Shown here: piece by piece, positions 16,173 to 24,499 of the stretch
Layout of the letters: the number at the start of each line of letters is the position of its first letter
Numbering within the stretch: position 1 is the first letter of the stretch
IMG/VR virus record: IMGVR_UViG_3300020160_001428
Coordinates: 1 to 64,000 of that record
Source of the DNA: a virus
DNA: 64,000 bases
Strand: one strand, 5' to 3'
The notes under the pieces: model-generated
Databases searched by the model: none
The model's input: only the letters and a program-made list of their open reading frames with translations
What the model was told of the DNA's origin: nothing
Position numbers and translations under genes: made by a program

Positions 16173-16551
16173 GCTGTTTGGCCTTATAGTCTGCTACTGC
16201 GGCTTTTATTGCGTCTTCGGCAAGAATTGAACAATGGATCTTAACTGGCGGTAGGGCTAGTTCTTCGGCAATTTCGGAATTTTTAAGCTCACTGGCTTTG
16301 TCGATGTGCATACCCTTGACCCACTCTGTAACGAGGCTCGAGCTCGCGATAGCCGATCCGCAGCCATACGTTTTAAATTTTGCATCTGTAATAATACCTG
16401 TATCATTGTCCACCTTTATCTGTAATTTCATTACGTCTCCGCAAGCAGGAGCTCCGACCATACCTGTACCAATGCCGTCTTCATCTTTACCAAATGATCC
16501 CACATTACGCGGATTCTCATAGTGGTCTATTACTTTATCGCTGTATGCCAT
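16156..16551 (-). CDS. iscU: IscU Fe-S scaffold
   Basis: A 131-residue Isc[19 protein letters not shown], then [15 protein letters not shown], then [18 protein letters not shown], and [16 protein letters not shown] give the three cluster-binding Cys and the adjacent Asp. The HscA-binding L-P-P-V-K-x-H-C motif is intact. I chose the ATG at 16551 because AAGGAAG lies 6 nt upstream. No IscS desulfurase is in the window, so it would use the host enzyme. Confidence 0.94.
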   Translation of the reverse strand: MAYSDKVIDHYENPRNVGSFGKDEDGIGTGMVGAPACGDVMKLQIKVDNDTGIITDAKFKTYGCGSAIASSSLVTEWVKGMHIDKASELKNSEIAEELALPPVKIHCSILAEDAIKAAVADYKAKQHDIVN

Positions 16552-16552
16552 T

Positions 16553-17113
16553 TTATCTTCCTTGTAATCGGTCATTTACGACTGACCAATCGATAATTCG
16601 CCAAATATTTTCTAAATACTTGGCTTTATTTTGTTGATAGTCTAATGCCCACGCATGTTCCCATGCATCTATCAATAGAGCAATAGTCATGCCCTTTGTG
16701 TATTCGTGATTATGTATTGTATGTAACTTGCCACCTGGATCCATGTAAATCCAATTTGATCCTTGCGCGGCCATAAATTCTTTTTCTACTGCTTCTTTAA
16801 ACTTGTCAAAGCTACCATAGGCCGCATCGATAAGTTCTGCACTATCGCCTGCGGGCTTGTTTGCGGCTCTTGCAGGAGTAAGTCCTGCAAAGAACAAGTT
16901 ATGCAGTACTGCGCCGCCGTAGTTAAACTTTGAGTCACCTTCACCTTTATTGTATCTTTCAAAATACTTTGCGGCCAAACCGTCAAAGTGATAGTTAAGA
17001 GTTGCTTCACTCATAACAGGATCTAACTCGTTCTTATCAAACTTTAATTTGCTTTGAACTAGTTCTCTGCCGTCAGCATCCTCTTTAAGATACTTAATAA
17101 AGTGCATGGTCAT
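16553..17113 (-). CDS. sodB: Fe/Mn superoxide dismutase
   Basis: A 186-residue SOD. Metal ligands are seen as LNYHFDGLAAKYF (first His), AVLHNLFFAGL (second His) and DAWEHAWALDYQ (Asp and third His). It converts superoxide to peroxide and oxygen. It lies inside the Fe-S gene cluster, between iscU and the second A-type carrier, with an ATGA overlap. This is consistent with protecting new Fe-S clusters. Whether Fe or Mn is used cannot be read from the sequence. Confidence 0.92.
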   Translation of the reverse strand: MTMHFIKYLKEDADGRELVQSKLKFDKNELDPVMSEATLNYHFDGLAAKYFERYNKGEGDSKFNYGGAVLHNLFFAGLTPARAANKPAGDSAELIDAAYGSFDKFKEAVEKEFMAAQGSNWIYMDPGGKLHTIHNHEYTKGMTIALLIDAWEHAWALDYQQNKAKYLENIWRIIDWSVVNDRLQGR

Positions 17114-17415
17114 ACTGAGAAGCTACTTCCACATCCGCACTTGGTCTGTGCATTTGGATTATCAATGCTAAAATTCGTACCCATTAGATCTTCAGTAAAG
17201 TCTAATGTAGCACCTTGGAGATACTGTGCGCTCATAGAGTCAACGATGACTTTTCCAAACTCAAAATCATCTTCATTTTTAGTTTGATCAAAGTCAAATG
17301 CATAGCTAAATCCGCTACAACCACCACCTTGAATAGCTATTCGTAGAAATGGCTCCTCATTTTCCACTAGAAGTTTTTCAATTTCTGCGTTTGCGTTTTC
17401 TGTAATTGTAATCAT
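17110..17415 (-). CDS. Second A-type Fe-S carrier (ErpA/IscA-like)
   Basis: A 101-residue A-type carrier distinct from the one at 15852. The Cys pattern is intact (GGGCSGFSYAFDFDQ and KCGCGSSFSV). G-G-G-C-S-G-F is more ErpA-like than the T-T-G-C-S-G of its neighbour. It opens the sod-isc operon with a late box 17 nt upstream. Confidence 0.92.
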   Translation of the reverse strand: MITITENANAEIEKLLVENEEPFLRIAIQGGGCSGFSYAFDFDQTKNEDDFEFGKVIVDSMSAQYLQGATLDFTEDLMGTNFSIDNPNAQTKCGCGSSFSV

Positions 17416-17431
17416 AATAAGTCTCCGTATT

Positions 17432-17440
17432 GTATTTACC
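17432..17440 (-). promoter_or_regulatory. Late promoter box before the sod-isc operon
   Basis: Minus-strand GGTAAATAC. The TAA of the box is the stop codon of the 54-residue membrane protein. A CGGAG ribosome site follows before the ATG at 17415. Confidence 0.5.
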
Positions 17441-17600
17441 AGTGTCGAACCACACCTGCAATAATAAACAAGTTGGTAATAACGTAGCAGAGAACGATAG
17501 CAGTCCTAATAACTGCTATACGGTCTGCTTCGGCATCTGTTGTGCCTGATTTTTCACCTAGGGCTTTTGCCCAGAGTCGCCAAGTGTGTTTTGTAACCAC
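17436..17600 (-). CDS. 54-aa membrane protein with GTG start
   Basis: A short frame that begins with GTG at 17600 (a stop lies two codons upstream) and ends with TAA at 17436. The product starts MVTKHTWRLWAKALGEKS and has one membrane span (IAVIRTAIVLCYVITNLFII) and a tail ending VVRHW. It overlaps the 3' end of the HAD gene by 43 bp. Basic/acidic amphipathic head, single span and the W-x-L-W-A-K-A-L-G pattern resemble small conserved membrane proteins of T4-like phages. Function unknown. Confidence 0.65.
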   Translation of the reverse strand: MVTKHTWRLWAKALGEKSGTTDAEADRIAVIRTAIVLCYVITNLFIIAGVVRHW

Positions 17601-18070
17601 GGCTTACACGCCTCCCATGTGGTGTAGATATGCGATTTTCCGCCTGCGGCAATCCATTCGCTACAGTTGCTATGTCTGTCATCAATTAGGATATCGCCCG
17701 GTTTGCAATGACGATATTTGTCATGACTAAACGGTCCAAAGAATACAGGTATGCCTGGAAAGTGTTTGTTAGCCCACCAGCACTTGTCCCAACTTGCATA
17801 CTGTCCGCTGTAATCATGTGGTAATGCTGTTAGGAAGGTAACACGATCTGCTAGTCCTTTTGATACTGCTGATTTACAATAGTCAACTAGTTCGTGGGCA
17901 CCCGGTTTTAATGGCAAGTTTGCATAGAAACGCAAGTCTTCTTTGAGCTTATCCCAATCCGCTTGCGGTATGCGTTCGCCTGCACGATCATCCCAACGCA
18001 TTTTAAGTATTTCTTGTGCATGTGGTAACCAATCTGCTACTACATCATCCATGTCTAAATATATTTTCAT
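17558..18070 (-). CDS. HAD-family 5'(3')-deoxyribonucleotidase-like phosphatase
   Basis: A 170-residue protein. MKIYLDMDDVVADW is HAD motif I (D-x-D-x-V), FLTALPHD is near motif II, and PGDILIDDRHSNCSEW is motif IV. The size and D-M-D-D-V-V-A-D-W start fit NT5C-type nucleotidases found in phages, which dephosphorylate (deoxy)nucleoside monophosphates. The ATG sits 6 nt after the -10 of a perfect sigma70 promoter, so the transcript is probably leaderless. Confidence 0.82.
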   Translation of the reverse strand: MKIYLDMDDVVADWLPHAQEILKMRWDDRAGERIPQADWDKLKEDLRFYANLPLKPGAHELVDYCKSAVSKGLADRVTFLTALPHDYSGQYASWDKCWWANKHFPGIPVFFGPFSHDKYRHCKPGDILIDDRHSNCSEWIAAGGKSHIYTTWEACKPWLQNTLGDSGQKP

Positions 18071-18076
18071 AACTGT

Positions 18077-18105
18077 ATTATACAGTCTATATTTCTAGAT
18101 GTCAA
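18077..18105 (-). promoter_or_regulatory. Consensus sigma70 promoter, leaderless start
   Basis: TTGACA (18100-18105), 17-bp spacer, TATAAT (18077-18082). The HAD gene ATG begins at 18070, where transcription should start. Confidence 0.8.
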
Positions 18106-19086
18106 CTATACAACCTTAATATTTGCACCGCCGGTGCCCGATGTTGTAACTGCTACATTATATTCTGTCGGTAGTTGCCAACTTCTACCCACATAGACAA
18201 TTTGTTTTGGCCAAGGTGCACCAAAATTTGTTTCGGTTAAGTTATCCGATTGATTACCGCCTAATATCTTTACTGCACCTGTTGTGGGATTATAGCCTCT
18301 AAAAAATCCAATGTGGCCACCACCGGTTCTTGAAAAAACAACAACGTCATTTAATCTCCACTTAGACGGATCTCCTAATGGTACGGCAGTTCCGTATCCC
18401 TTGTATGCCAAACTACTTAGAGTTTTTAATGAAGGTAAGCAACACATCTTTAATACCCATCCTGCAAATCCTGCACACCAGGGAGTGCTGTCACTGTTGA
18501 TATTGAATCCTACACTTTTATAACAATTGATAATTTTATTATTGCTACCAGTTTCTTTCCACTTACCGGCGCCTGCTTCATAGGCCAATTGATCAAGTGT
18601 TCGGCTTAGTTTTAAAAATTTATCTGTGGGACTTAAATTATCTTCTGCACAATCAGTTAATGGGGTTGTGTTGGACGCAGGTGGTAAGCCGACTGATGAC
18701 TCAATTGGTACATCACCCTTGTTCGAAAGCCCAACTGCGGCAGCGGCGCTGTCAGTTTTAGCTGTAGTTGTGCTAGTAGCAAGTCCGCGGACTTCTGGGA
18801 TTGTTAGTGTGCGCTTTACAGCTTCGTGCGAGTAGTCGCCGCTGTAGGCAAATACATTTAGACTACCGGTAGTTATGTTACCACCGTCTGACATAGCATC
18901 ACCTACACGAGCAGTTTGTCGATATTCTGCTTCGACTGTTGTTGATCCTCGTACAACGGTGGCGCCCTTGGCATTAGCCGAACCAATCAATGCCATTGGA
19001 TGGTTATTGACCAGTACTGTCTGTGCTCCTTCAACTAATTTTTGATTACTGGCGACATCAACGTCTTGTCTAGCTACACTTGGCAT
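18106..19086 (-). CDS. PAAR-like tail-tip protein fused to a peptidoglycan peptidase
   Basis: A 326-residue protein. Residues ~1-95 look PAAR-like (MPSVARQDVD, GSANAKGATVVRGSTTVEAE, TGSLNVFAYSG), the sharpened tip that caps contractile tails. Residues ~160-315 resemble the NlpC/P60-CHAP type (TIGR02594-like): AYEAGAGKWKETG, STPWCAGFAGWVLK with the catalytic Cys, and GHIGFFRGY with the catalytic His. Such a fusion would pierce and then locally cut the wall during DNA entry. It precedes a structural-looking protein by 3 bp. Confidence 0.78.
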   Translation of the reverse strand: MPSVARQDVDVASNQKLVEGAQTVLVNNHPMALIGSANAKGATVVRGSTTVEAEYRQTARVGDAMSDGGNITTGSLNVFAYSGDYSHEAVKRTLTIPEVRGLATSTTTAKTDSAAAAVGLSNKGDVPIESSVGLPPASNTTPLTDCAEDNLSPTDKFLKLSRTLDQLAYEAGAGKWKETGSNNKIINCYKSVGFNINSDSTPWCAGFAGWVLKMCCLPSLKTLSSLAYKGYGTAVPLGDPSKWRLNDVVVFSRTGGGHIGFFRGYNPTTGAVKILGGNQSDNLTETNFGAPWPKQIVYVGRSWQLPTEYNVAVTTSGTGGANIKVV

Positions 19087-19089
19087 ATG

Positions 19090-19818
19090 TTAACCTAAGG
19101 TAGTAGGATTGCCACCTTTAACATTCAAAGCGGTTTGATTAGTTTTGCGAACAACTTCTTGGGCTTTTTCAACAACGAACAAACTGTTTATAGCCGTTTT
19201 CGCTTTTAGATATTGTTTAGCAATCCATCCGCCAATTTCGGTTTGCACCGCCCAGGCTAATGATACATCATAGGCAGTAGTTATGGCTTTTCCAGCATAC
19301 TCTGTAATTGATGTTACAATAGTAGTTTGTGCATCTATCATTGTTACTTCTTTTAATGTTGATTCAACTTTTGCAATAAAAGCCGCTGGAGTTACTATTG
19401 TTGGTGGTTTGCCTGCATCTGCTAGACTTGCATTAGTAGTCTGTTGTTGGAATTCATTATGTTTAGTTTGATCTAAGTAAGCTAATTTTTGTATAGTTGC
19501 TTGCTGGCCTATATGAGTTGATATTGTAGCTAGTCCAGATCTGGATTTTTCCATTTGACCATTCACATCGCTTATCTGTGTTTCAATTGCTTTGAATCTA
19601 TCGTCCATTGATTGTAACTGCTCTAAAATATTTGAAAGTGTGCCTTGAGTTGCACTCATAACTGCAATTGGAGACCCTGGAATTATTAGTCCCGCATTCC
19701 CCCATAACAATTCATTAGCCGCAGTCTGTGCTATAATAGCCGCGGCAGTAGTATCAGTTATAGTAACACTACCAGTACCTCCTGGCGGTAACACTGTTGT
19801 TATTGTAGTTATGGACAT
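19090..19818 (-). CDS. Probable tail structural protein, 242 aa
   Basis: Not recognised. It begins with a Thr/Ser/Gly-rich segment (TITTVLPPGGTGSVTITDTT), then has a long coiled coil (~60-110: LEQLQSMDDRFKAIETQISD) and an alpha-helical C-terminus. Composition and position directly before the PAAR/peptidase gene, with a consensus late promoter box, suggest a baseplate or tail-tip partner. Confidence 0.7.
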   Translation of the reverse strand: MSITTITTVLPPGGTGSVTITDTTAAAIIAQTAANELLWGNAGLIIPGSPIAVMSATQGTLSNILEQLQSMDDRFKAIETQISDVNGQMEKSRSGLATISTHIGQQATIQKLAYLDQTKHNEFQQQTTNASLADAGKPPTIVTPAAFIAKVESTLKEVTMIDAQTTIVTSITEYAGKAITTAYDVSLAWAVQTEIGGWIAKQYLKAKTAINSLFVVEKAQEVVRKTNQTALNVKGGNPTTLG

Positions 19819-19842
19819 GTATTCTTCTCCTAATCTATATCA

Positions 19843-19851
19843 ATATTTATA
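19843..19851 (-). promoter_or_regulatory. Late promoter box, exact T4 consensus
   Basis: Minus-strand TATAAATAT contains the T4 late -10 octamer TATAAATA without mismatch, 25 nt before the ATG at 19818. The TAA of the preceding gene (19847-19849) lies inside it. Confidence 0.65.
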
Positions 19852-20137
19852 CCAGTTTTATGCCTGAAGTTTGTTCTAAGAACTGCTTGGCAAATGTAGC
19901 ATCGGTAACTTCAGCAACGGTCACAGTACCTTTGGATAGTTTGACTTCTTTGTCGGGATTTACTGTAAACAAGTAAGGCATTAGTCCCGGGCCATTTGGA
20001 CCCATAGCAATAACCATAGGACGACTTAGTCTATAATGCATAGGACCATCATCGACTAGCTTGGCTACTAGTTCTTCTCCGCTAGTAAGTTTGAATGTAA
20101 TAACTTCACCGATTACAACGCCTTTATCAATAATCAT
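19847..20137 (-). CDS. Small Sm-like-fold candidate, 96 aa
   Basis: Mostly beta: EVITFKLTSGEELVAKLVDD, then YRLSRPMVIAMGP, then LFTVNPDKEVKLSKGTVT. The pattern of a strand pair with S-G-E-E followed by a central Gly-Pro loop recalls Sm/LSm barrels. The match is only suggestive. It sits between the tail genes and glutaredoxin. Confidence 0.65.
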   Translation of the reverse strand: MIIDKGVVIGEVITFKLTSGEELVAKLVDDGPMHYRLSRPMVIAMGPNGPGLMPYLFTVNPDKEVKLSKGTVTVAEVTDATFAKQFLEQTSGIKLV

Positions 20138-20138
20138 A

Positions 20139-20381
20139 TTAACCTTTTAATGTAGTAAAAAATGCTTCGTCTTTGTCTGCAAGTCCTTGAAAGCCGCCCG
20201 GCAATAGAACTCCGTCTTTAAAAATCTGGGGAACGCTACGTAGGCCTTGATCTACAAGGAACTCACGTGCTTCGGGTGCGTCTTCCATCTTAATCACTTT
20301 AAATGGAACACCTTTGCTTTCTAATAGTGCTTTTGCTCTGTCACAAAATGGACAGTTGTTTTTTGAATATACTGTAATCAT
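20139..20381 (-). CDS. grxC: Glutaredoxin
   Basis: An 80-residue glutaredoxin: MITVYSKNNCPFCDRAKALL with the C-P-F-C active site, cis-Pro motif SVPQIF and the GSH-binding G-G-F-Q-G. It reduces ribonucleotide reductase with glutathione and is 8 bp before nrdB in the same operon, as in T4-like phages. Confidence 0.94.
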   Translation of the reverse strand: MITVYSKNNCPFCDRAKALLESKGVPFKVIKMEDAPEAREFLVDQGLRSVPQIFKDGVLLPGGFQGLADKDEAFFTTLKG

Positions 20382-20389
20382 ACTTTCTC

Positions 20390-21490
20390 TTATAATGATG
20401 GCAATGCGTCATAGTCTAATGTTTCGCTCATTACACCAATGACATAGTTTGTTGATTCTGATTCTTGTAAGGCAGTTTGTTTCTTGCTTGTGTCAACGTG
20501 CTTGTTAAACCAAGGAATAGGAGTTGACTTAGGAGCACTGGCCTGATACTTGATGCCAATCTCTTTTAGTGCGCTAACTGCGGTGTAGTCTACAAAGTCA
20601 CGAAGGATGTTTGCATTCAACCCGATTACTGGACCCATCTTAAACAAGTATGTAGCCCAATCTTTTTCTTCACGAATAACATCCATATATAGTGCATATA
20701 CTTCTTGTTCACATTCTATTTTGGCAGCGGCAAAGCGTGGGTCTTCTTTAACCACTTGATTGATCAAATAAGCTGTCCAACCTTTATGCAGTAGTTCGTC
20801 TTGTAAGATCAACTGTATAATGTTACCATTGCCCATAAAGATTTTGTTTTCTACCATTGCTAAACTTGTAGCAAACGATACCATGAAGCGGAACGCTTCT
20901 AAAGCATAGCTGGCATGTAGCGCCATGTAGATTGCTTTGATGTGTTCTTTCTCATTAACTGATCCGTCCATTTCTTTCATACAGTTAATTCGATGTAACC
21001 TTTCGTAGTGTTCTCCAACACTCGATGCCATGTCTACAATTTCTTTAGTGTCGTGGATAGTGTTGAACACATCCTTTGGTACGTTATAGATGTTACGAAT
21101 AATATGGCTGTAGCTCTTTGAGTGAATGTTAGTTTCAAAGAATGTCCAGTTATATATCAATGCTTCTAGTTCAGGCAATGATACCACAGGCATAAAGATT
21201 TGGCTTGGGCCGCGTCCTTGTAAACTATCTAATGCTGTTTGACGTAGCAAGTTACTGGTGAAGATGTGTTTAACAGCATCACTAGCATCTTTGAAGTCGT
21301 TACTATCTTTAGTAAGACTAATCTCTTCTGGTTGCCAAAAGAAGCCACGTGCAGTTGCTTCAAAGTCTGCAATCTTCTTGTACTTAACTTCTTCAAAACG
21401 TTGAATAGTAACTGGGCCAGCTGGGTCCAGAAACATCTTACGATTAAGATAGTCTGTCTTTGTGTTTAAGTTATATTGTTGTTTGCTCAT
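20390..21490 (-). CDS. nrdB: Ribonucleotide reductase class Ia small subunit
   Basis: A 366-residue R2 protein. Ligand and radical motifs: TALDSLQGRGP (Asp88), FFETNIHSKSYSHIIRNIY (Glu119, His123 and radical Tyr127), VGEHYERLH, ASYALEAFRF and QDELLHKGW. The C-terminal VMSETLDYDALPSL is the peptide that docks into NrdA. It holds the tyrosyl radical for dNTP synthesis. It overlaps nothing and follows the aldolase gene directly. Confidence 0.95.
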   Translation of the reverse strand: MSKQQYNLNTKTDYLNRKMFLDPAGPVTIQRFEEVKYKKIADFEATARGFFWQPEEISLTKDSNDFKDASDAVKHIFTSNLLRQTALDSLQGRGPSQIFMPVVSLPELEALIYNWTFFETNIHSKSYSHIIRNIYNVPKDVFNTIHDTKEIVDMASSVGEHYERLHRINCMKEMDGSVNEKEHIKAIYMALHASYALEAFRFMVSFATSLAMVENKIFMGNGNIIQLILQDELLHKGWTAYLINQVVKEDPRFAAAKIECEQEVYALYMDVIREEKDWATYLFKMGPVIGLNANILRDFVDYTAVSALKEIGIKYQASAPKSTPIPWFNKHVDTSKKQTALQESESTNYVIGVMSETLDYDALPSL

Positions 21491-22141
21491 TTAATATTTT
21501 CCTGATGCAAGTACTATCTTGCAAATGTGTTCTAGTCTTTCTATGTGTTCGTATGCTCGCCATGGACTTGTGTCAATAGCAACCACCCCGTGTCCTTTGA
21601 TGCCTACAATATCGTAAGCAATATTTCCGTCTTTATCTAGCTGTAAATTCTCATGACAACGATCAGCAAGTTCTTGACTAATCGGAGCCACATCTCCTAC
21701 ATTAGGTGCTACCTTAGTATATCGATTGAGTTCTGGAAAAGACTCACTGATAGTACTAAGTTCAATACCGGCATGCATGGCCGCAATACAGTAGGTCGGG
21801 TGTACATGGACTACAACACGGACCTCACCTGTATGCTGACCCATTTCTTTTTGCAATCCAAAGTGTAACGGAAGTTCTCCACTAGGCTTTAGGTTCTTAC
21901 TAATCTCAGTGTAGTCTAGTTCTACACTAGCATGATACCTAGTCGGTGGCTGATCGTAGTAGCCTGTTTCAATACCAATCTTCTTGAACTGATCAGGCTG
22001 TAGTGTTTGTTTACGTACACCGCTGGGCGTGATGTAAAAGTGATCACGGTCATGATGTCGTATGCTGACATTACCATCACGACTAGTGATCCAGTTACGC
22101 TTATAAGCGTCTACCATTATGTCACAGATTGTTTCTAACAT
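21491..22141 (-). CDS. Class II aldolase/adducin-family protein
   Basis: A 216-residue protein with the FucA/araD fold. N-terminal SRDGNVSIRHHDRDHFYITPSG, then LKPSGELPLHFGL (catalytic Glu region), then VVVHVHPTYC (two zinc His) and KGHGVVAI (third zinc His). Members split or rearrange phosphorylated sugars such as fuculose-1-P or ribulose-5-P, or dehydrate methylthioribulose-1-P. The substrate here is unknown. Its insertion between nrdA and nrdB, with a one-base overlap to nrdA, is unusual. Confidence 0.88.
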   Translation of the reverse strand: MLETICDIMVDAYKRNWITSRDGNVSIRHHDRDHFYITPSGVRKQTLQPDQFKKIGIETGYYDQPPTRYHASVELDYTEISKNLKPSGELPLHFGLQKEMGQHTGEVRVVVHVHPTYCIAAMHAGIELSTISESFPELNRYTKVAPNVGDVAPISQELADRCHENLQLDKDGNIAYDIVGIKGHGVVAIDTSPWRAYEHIERLEHICKIVLASGKY

Positions 22142-24468
22142 TATAGTTTACAGGCTTCGCAGTCTTCTTCTTCAAAGTCAACTTCAACATAAGTTTGTGC
22201 AACACTCTGTACAAGTTCCTCTTTGGCCTTACTACCTGCTTTATTGATTAGGCTGTAGTAGAATGTTTTCAATCCCCAATAGTGAGCTTGCATTAGATTT
22301 TTTGCAATCAATGTGGTTGGCACCTTACGATCTGCAAAGTGTGCAGGATTGTAAAATGTGTTAGTACTAATACTTTGATCAACGTATGCGGCCAGTACTG
22401 CGGCAGTTTTTAAATAACCGTCACAGTCCTTTTGATCCCACATCATTTGATATTTGCTCTTGAGTTTATGATACTCAGGGACAACTTGGACAAAGGAACC
22501 TGCTTTGCTTTCCTTAACTGAAATAAGCGACATAGGCATTTCAATGCCATTAGTGCTATTAATAACAACACTAGAACTTTCAACAGGGGCAATAGCCATA
22601 AGTGTAGCATTTCTAACTCCATGCAATTTCATATTAACTCGTAATGTTTCCCAATCTAGTTCAGGTGTAAAGTCAGCAAGTTCGTTTGATCCTTTGGCAC
22701 GTGTCTCCCAAGGAAAGATGCCTTGTCCGTAGCGTGTCTTCTCACTATGTAAGCAAGCGCCACGTTCTTTGGCTAGTTCAACTGTTGCTTCTGTTAGATA
22801 ATAGGCCTGATGTTCCATCCATGCCTTAACATCTTGTAAGGCATCTTTCTCCCCGTACTTCATGCCACGTTTAGCATGCCAATAGGCCAAGTTAGTAACG
22901 CCGATACCCAATGGCTGAATCTCATCATTGCTTAGTTTACTCTGTATACTTAAGAAGTCTTGATAGTCAAGTATGTTGCATAGACTACGTTGTAAAATGC
23001 GGCAAGCACGGCGCATGTCTTCCGGATTCCGGAATGCTCCCCAGTTGATAGATCCTAATGTACATAACGCTATGCGACCTTCAGCGTCATCTAGACGTTT
23101 GAAAGATTTTGTGGGCAGTAGGATTTCACAACATAAGTTACTTTGATAGATAGTATGGTACTCTGGGTCGAACGGACCCTGGTTCATCACATTGTCAATG
23201 AACACTAGATAGATACGTCCTGTATCAGTACGTTCTTTCAGTATGCCTGACTTGAATACTTCTTCGGCTGACATTGTCTTTGTACGCAAATCTTTACGCT
23301 TTTCGTACTTGACATACAGCTCTTCAAAACGTTCAGTGTTTTTATAAAATGCTTCATACAAGTCAGGAACTTCGTTTGGATCAAAGAAAGTTATGTTTTC
23401 TTTGTTCTTAAATCTTCTCCAGAAGAAGGCACTAAGCACAACCCCATAATCCATATGACGGACTCGGGTTTCTTCTGTTCCTTGGTTGTTCTTAAGCACA
23501 ATAAGGTCATCAAACTGATGATGCCAAATAGGATAGAATACAGTAGCACTAGCATTACGAATGCCTCCTTGACTGCAACTACGTAGGTCTCCAAACCATT
23601 TCTTTAAAAAAGGTATCATACCTGTGTGCATGATCTCCCCACCTCTGATGGGACTACCTAATGGACGTAAGCGACCAATCTCCAAACCAATACCTGCACG
23701 TTTGCTAGCATACTTGGCCATCATCTCACCTGAAGCAAAGATGCTGTCTAGGTCGTCGTCTGATCTGATGAGGACGCAACTTGAGAACTGCTTGGTAGGA
23801 GTCCCCAGGCCAGCAAGTACAGGAGTAGCGAGAGTAAATAGACCGTCTGAAGCTGCCTGATAATATTCTTTGATAAATCGCATACGAGCTGTGTTAGGTT
23901 CTTCTTTGTGGAAGACTGTAGCGGCTGCGACAATGTAACGTACTTGAGGTGTTTCATAAATTTCCTTTGTGGCGCGATTACGCACTAGGTACTTTTCGAT
24001 TAGTTGTTCAATGCTGGCGTATCCATACTCTTCATCTTTCTCATGATCCAGCATGTCATCCATTTTATTCCAATCTTCTTGTGTATACCATGTTAGTAGT
24101 TCTTGAGTATACAATCCGGTAGCCACATTCTTTTTAACTATTTCATAAAGGTGAGGAGGCTCATAACTGCCATAGACATCTTTACGTAGCATCGACAGTC
24201 GTTGTTTGCCTGCTACATATTGATAGTTGGTGTGTCCAATATCGGGATTTGATTCTACATCGATTAGGTCCACAATAGCACGTAGAGTTATTTCGTCAAT
24301 CTCTTGTGTTGTGATACCGTCATAAAAATGTGGCTGGGCTTTGATTTCGATCATACTCTGACTTACGTCAGCTATACCGCTACAAACCTTTGCAATCTGT
24401 GTCTGCCATTTTTCTATTGTTAGTGGCTCTTTTAGGCCACTTCGTTTTGTTACTGTTATTGTTGTCAT
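22141..24468 (-). CDS. nrdA: Ribonucleotide reductase class Ia large subunit
   Basis: A 775-residue R1. An N-terminal ATP-cone (~1-85: TITVTKRSGLKEPLTIEKWQ) gives allosteric activity control. FSSCVLIRSDDD, SNLCCEILLPT and ALCTLGSINWG carry the active-site Cys and the N-x-C-x-E catalytic motif. GIEMPMSLISVKESK is at the subunit interface, and the C-terminal DCEACKL holds the redox Cys pair. I start it at the ATG at 24468; an in-frame TTG lies five codons upstream. It is transcribed with the aldolase, nrdB and grx. Confidence 0.95.
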   Translation of the reverse strand: MTTITVTKRSGLKEPLTIEKWQTQIAKVCSGIADVSQSMIEIKAQPHFYDGITTQEIDEITLRAIVDLIDVESNPDIGHTNYQYVAGKQRLSMLRKDVYGSYEPPHLYEIVKKNVATGLYTQELLTWYTQEDWNKMDDMLDHEKDEEYGYASIEQLIEKYLVRNRATKEIYETPQVRYIVAAATVFHKEEPNTARMRFIKEYYQAASDGLFTLATPVLAGLGTPTKQFSSCVLIRSDDDLDSIFASGEMMAKYASKRAGIGLEIGRLRPLGSPIRGGEIMHTGMIPFLKKWFGDLRSCSQGGIRNASATVFYPIWHHQFDDLIVLKNNQGTEETRVRHMDYGVVLSAFFWRRFKNKENITFFDPNEVPDLYEAFYKNTERFEELYVKYEKRKDLRTKTMSAEEVFKSGILKERTDTGRIYLVFIDNVMNQGPFDPEYHTIYQSNLCCEILLPTKSFKRLDDAEGRIALCTLGSINWGAFRNPEDMRRACRILQRSLCNILDYQDFLSIQSKLSNDEIQPLGIGVTNLAYWHAKRGMKYGEKDALQDVKAWMEHQAYYLTEATVELAKERGACLHSEKTRYGQGIFPWETRAKGSNELADFTPELDWETLRVNMKLHGVRNATLMAIAPVESSSVVINSTNGIEMPMSLISVKESKAGSFVQVVPEYHKLKSKYQMMWDQKDCDGYLKTAAVLAAYVDQSISTNTFYNPAHFADRKVPTTLIAKNLMQAHYWGLKTFYYSLINKAGSKAKEELVQSVAQTYVEVDFEEEDCEACKL

Positions 24469-24491
24469 TAGTCTCTCTTGCAAAGTGTTGA

Positions 24492-24499
24492 ATATTTAG
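24492..24499 (-). promoter_or_regulatory. Late-type promoter box before nrdA
   Basis: Minus-strand CTAAATAT, ~25 nt before the nrdA ATG, overlapping the TAA stop of the preceding gene (24496-24498). A late-type box before nrdA is unexpected, because nrd genes are middle/early in T4. Confidence 0.4.
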
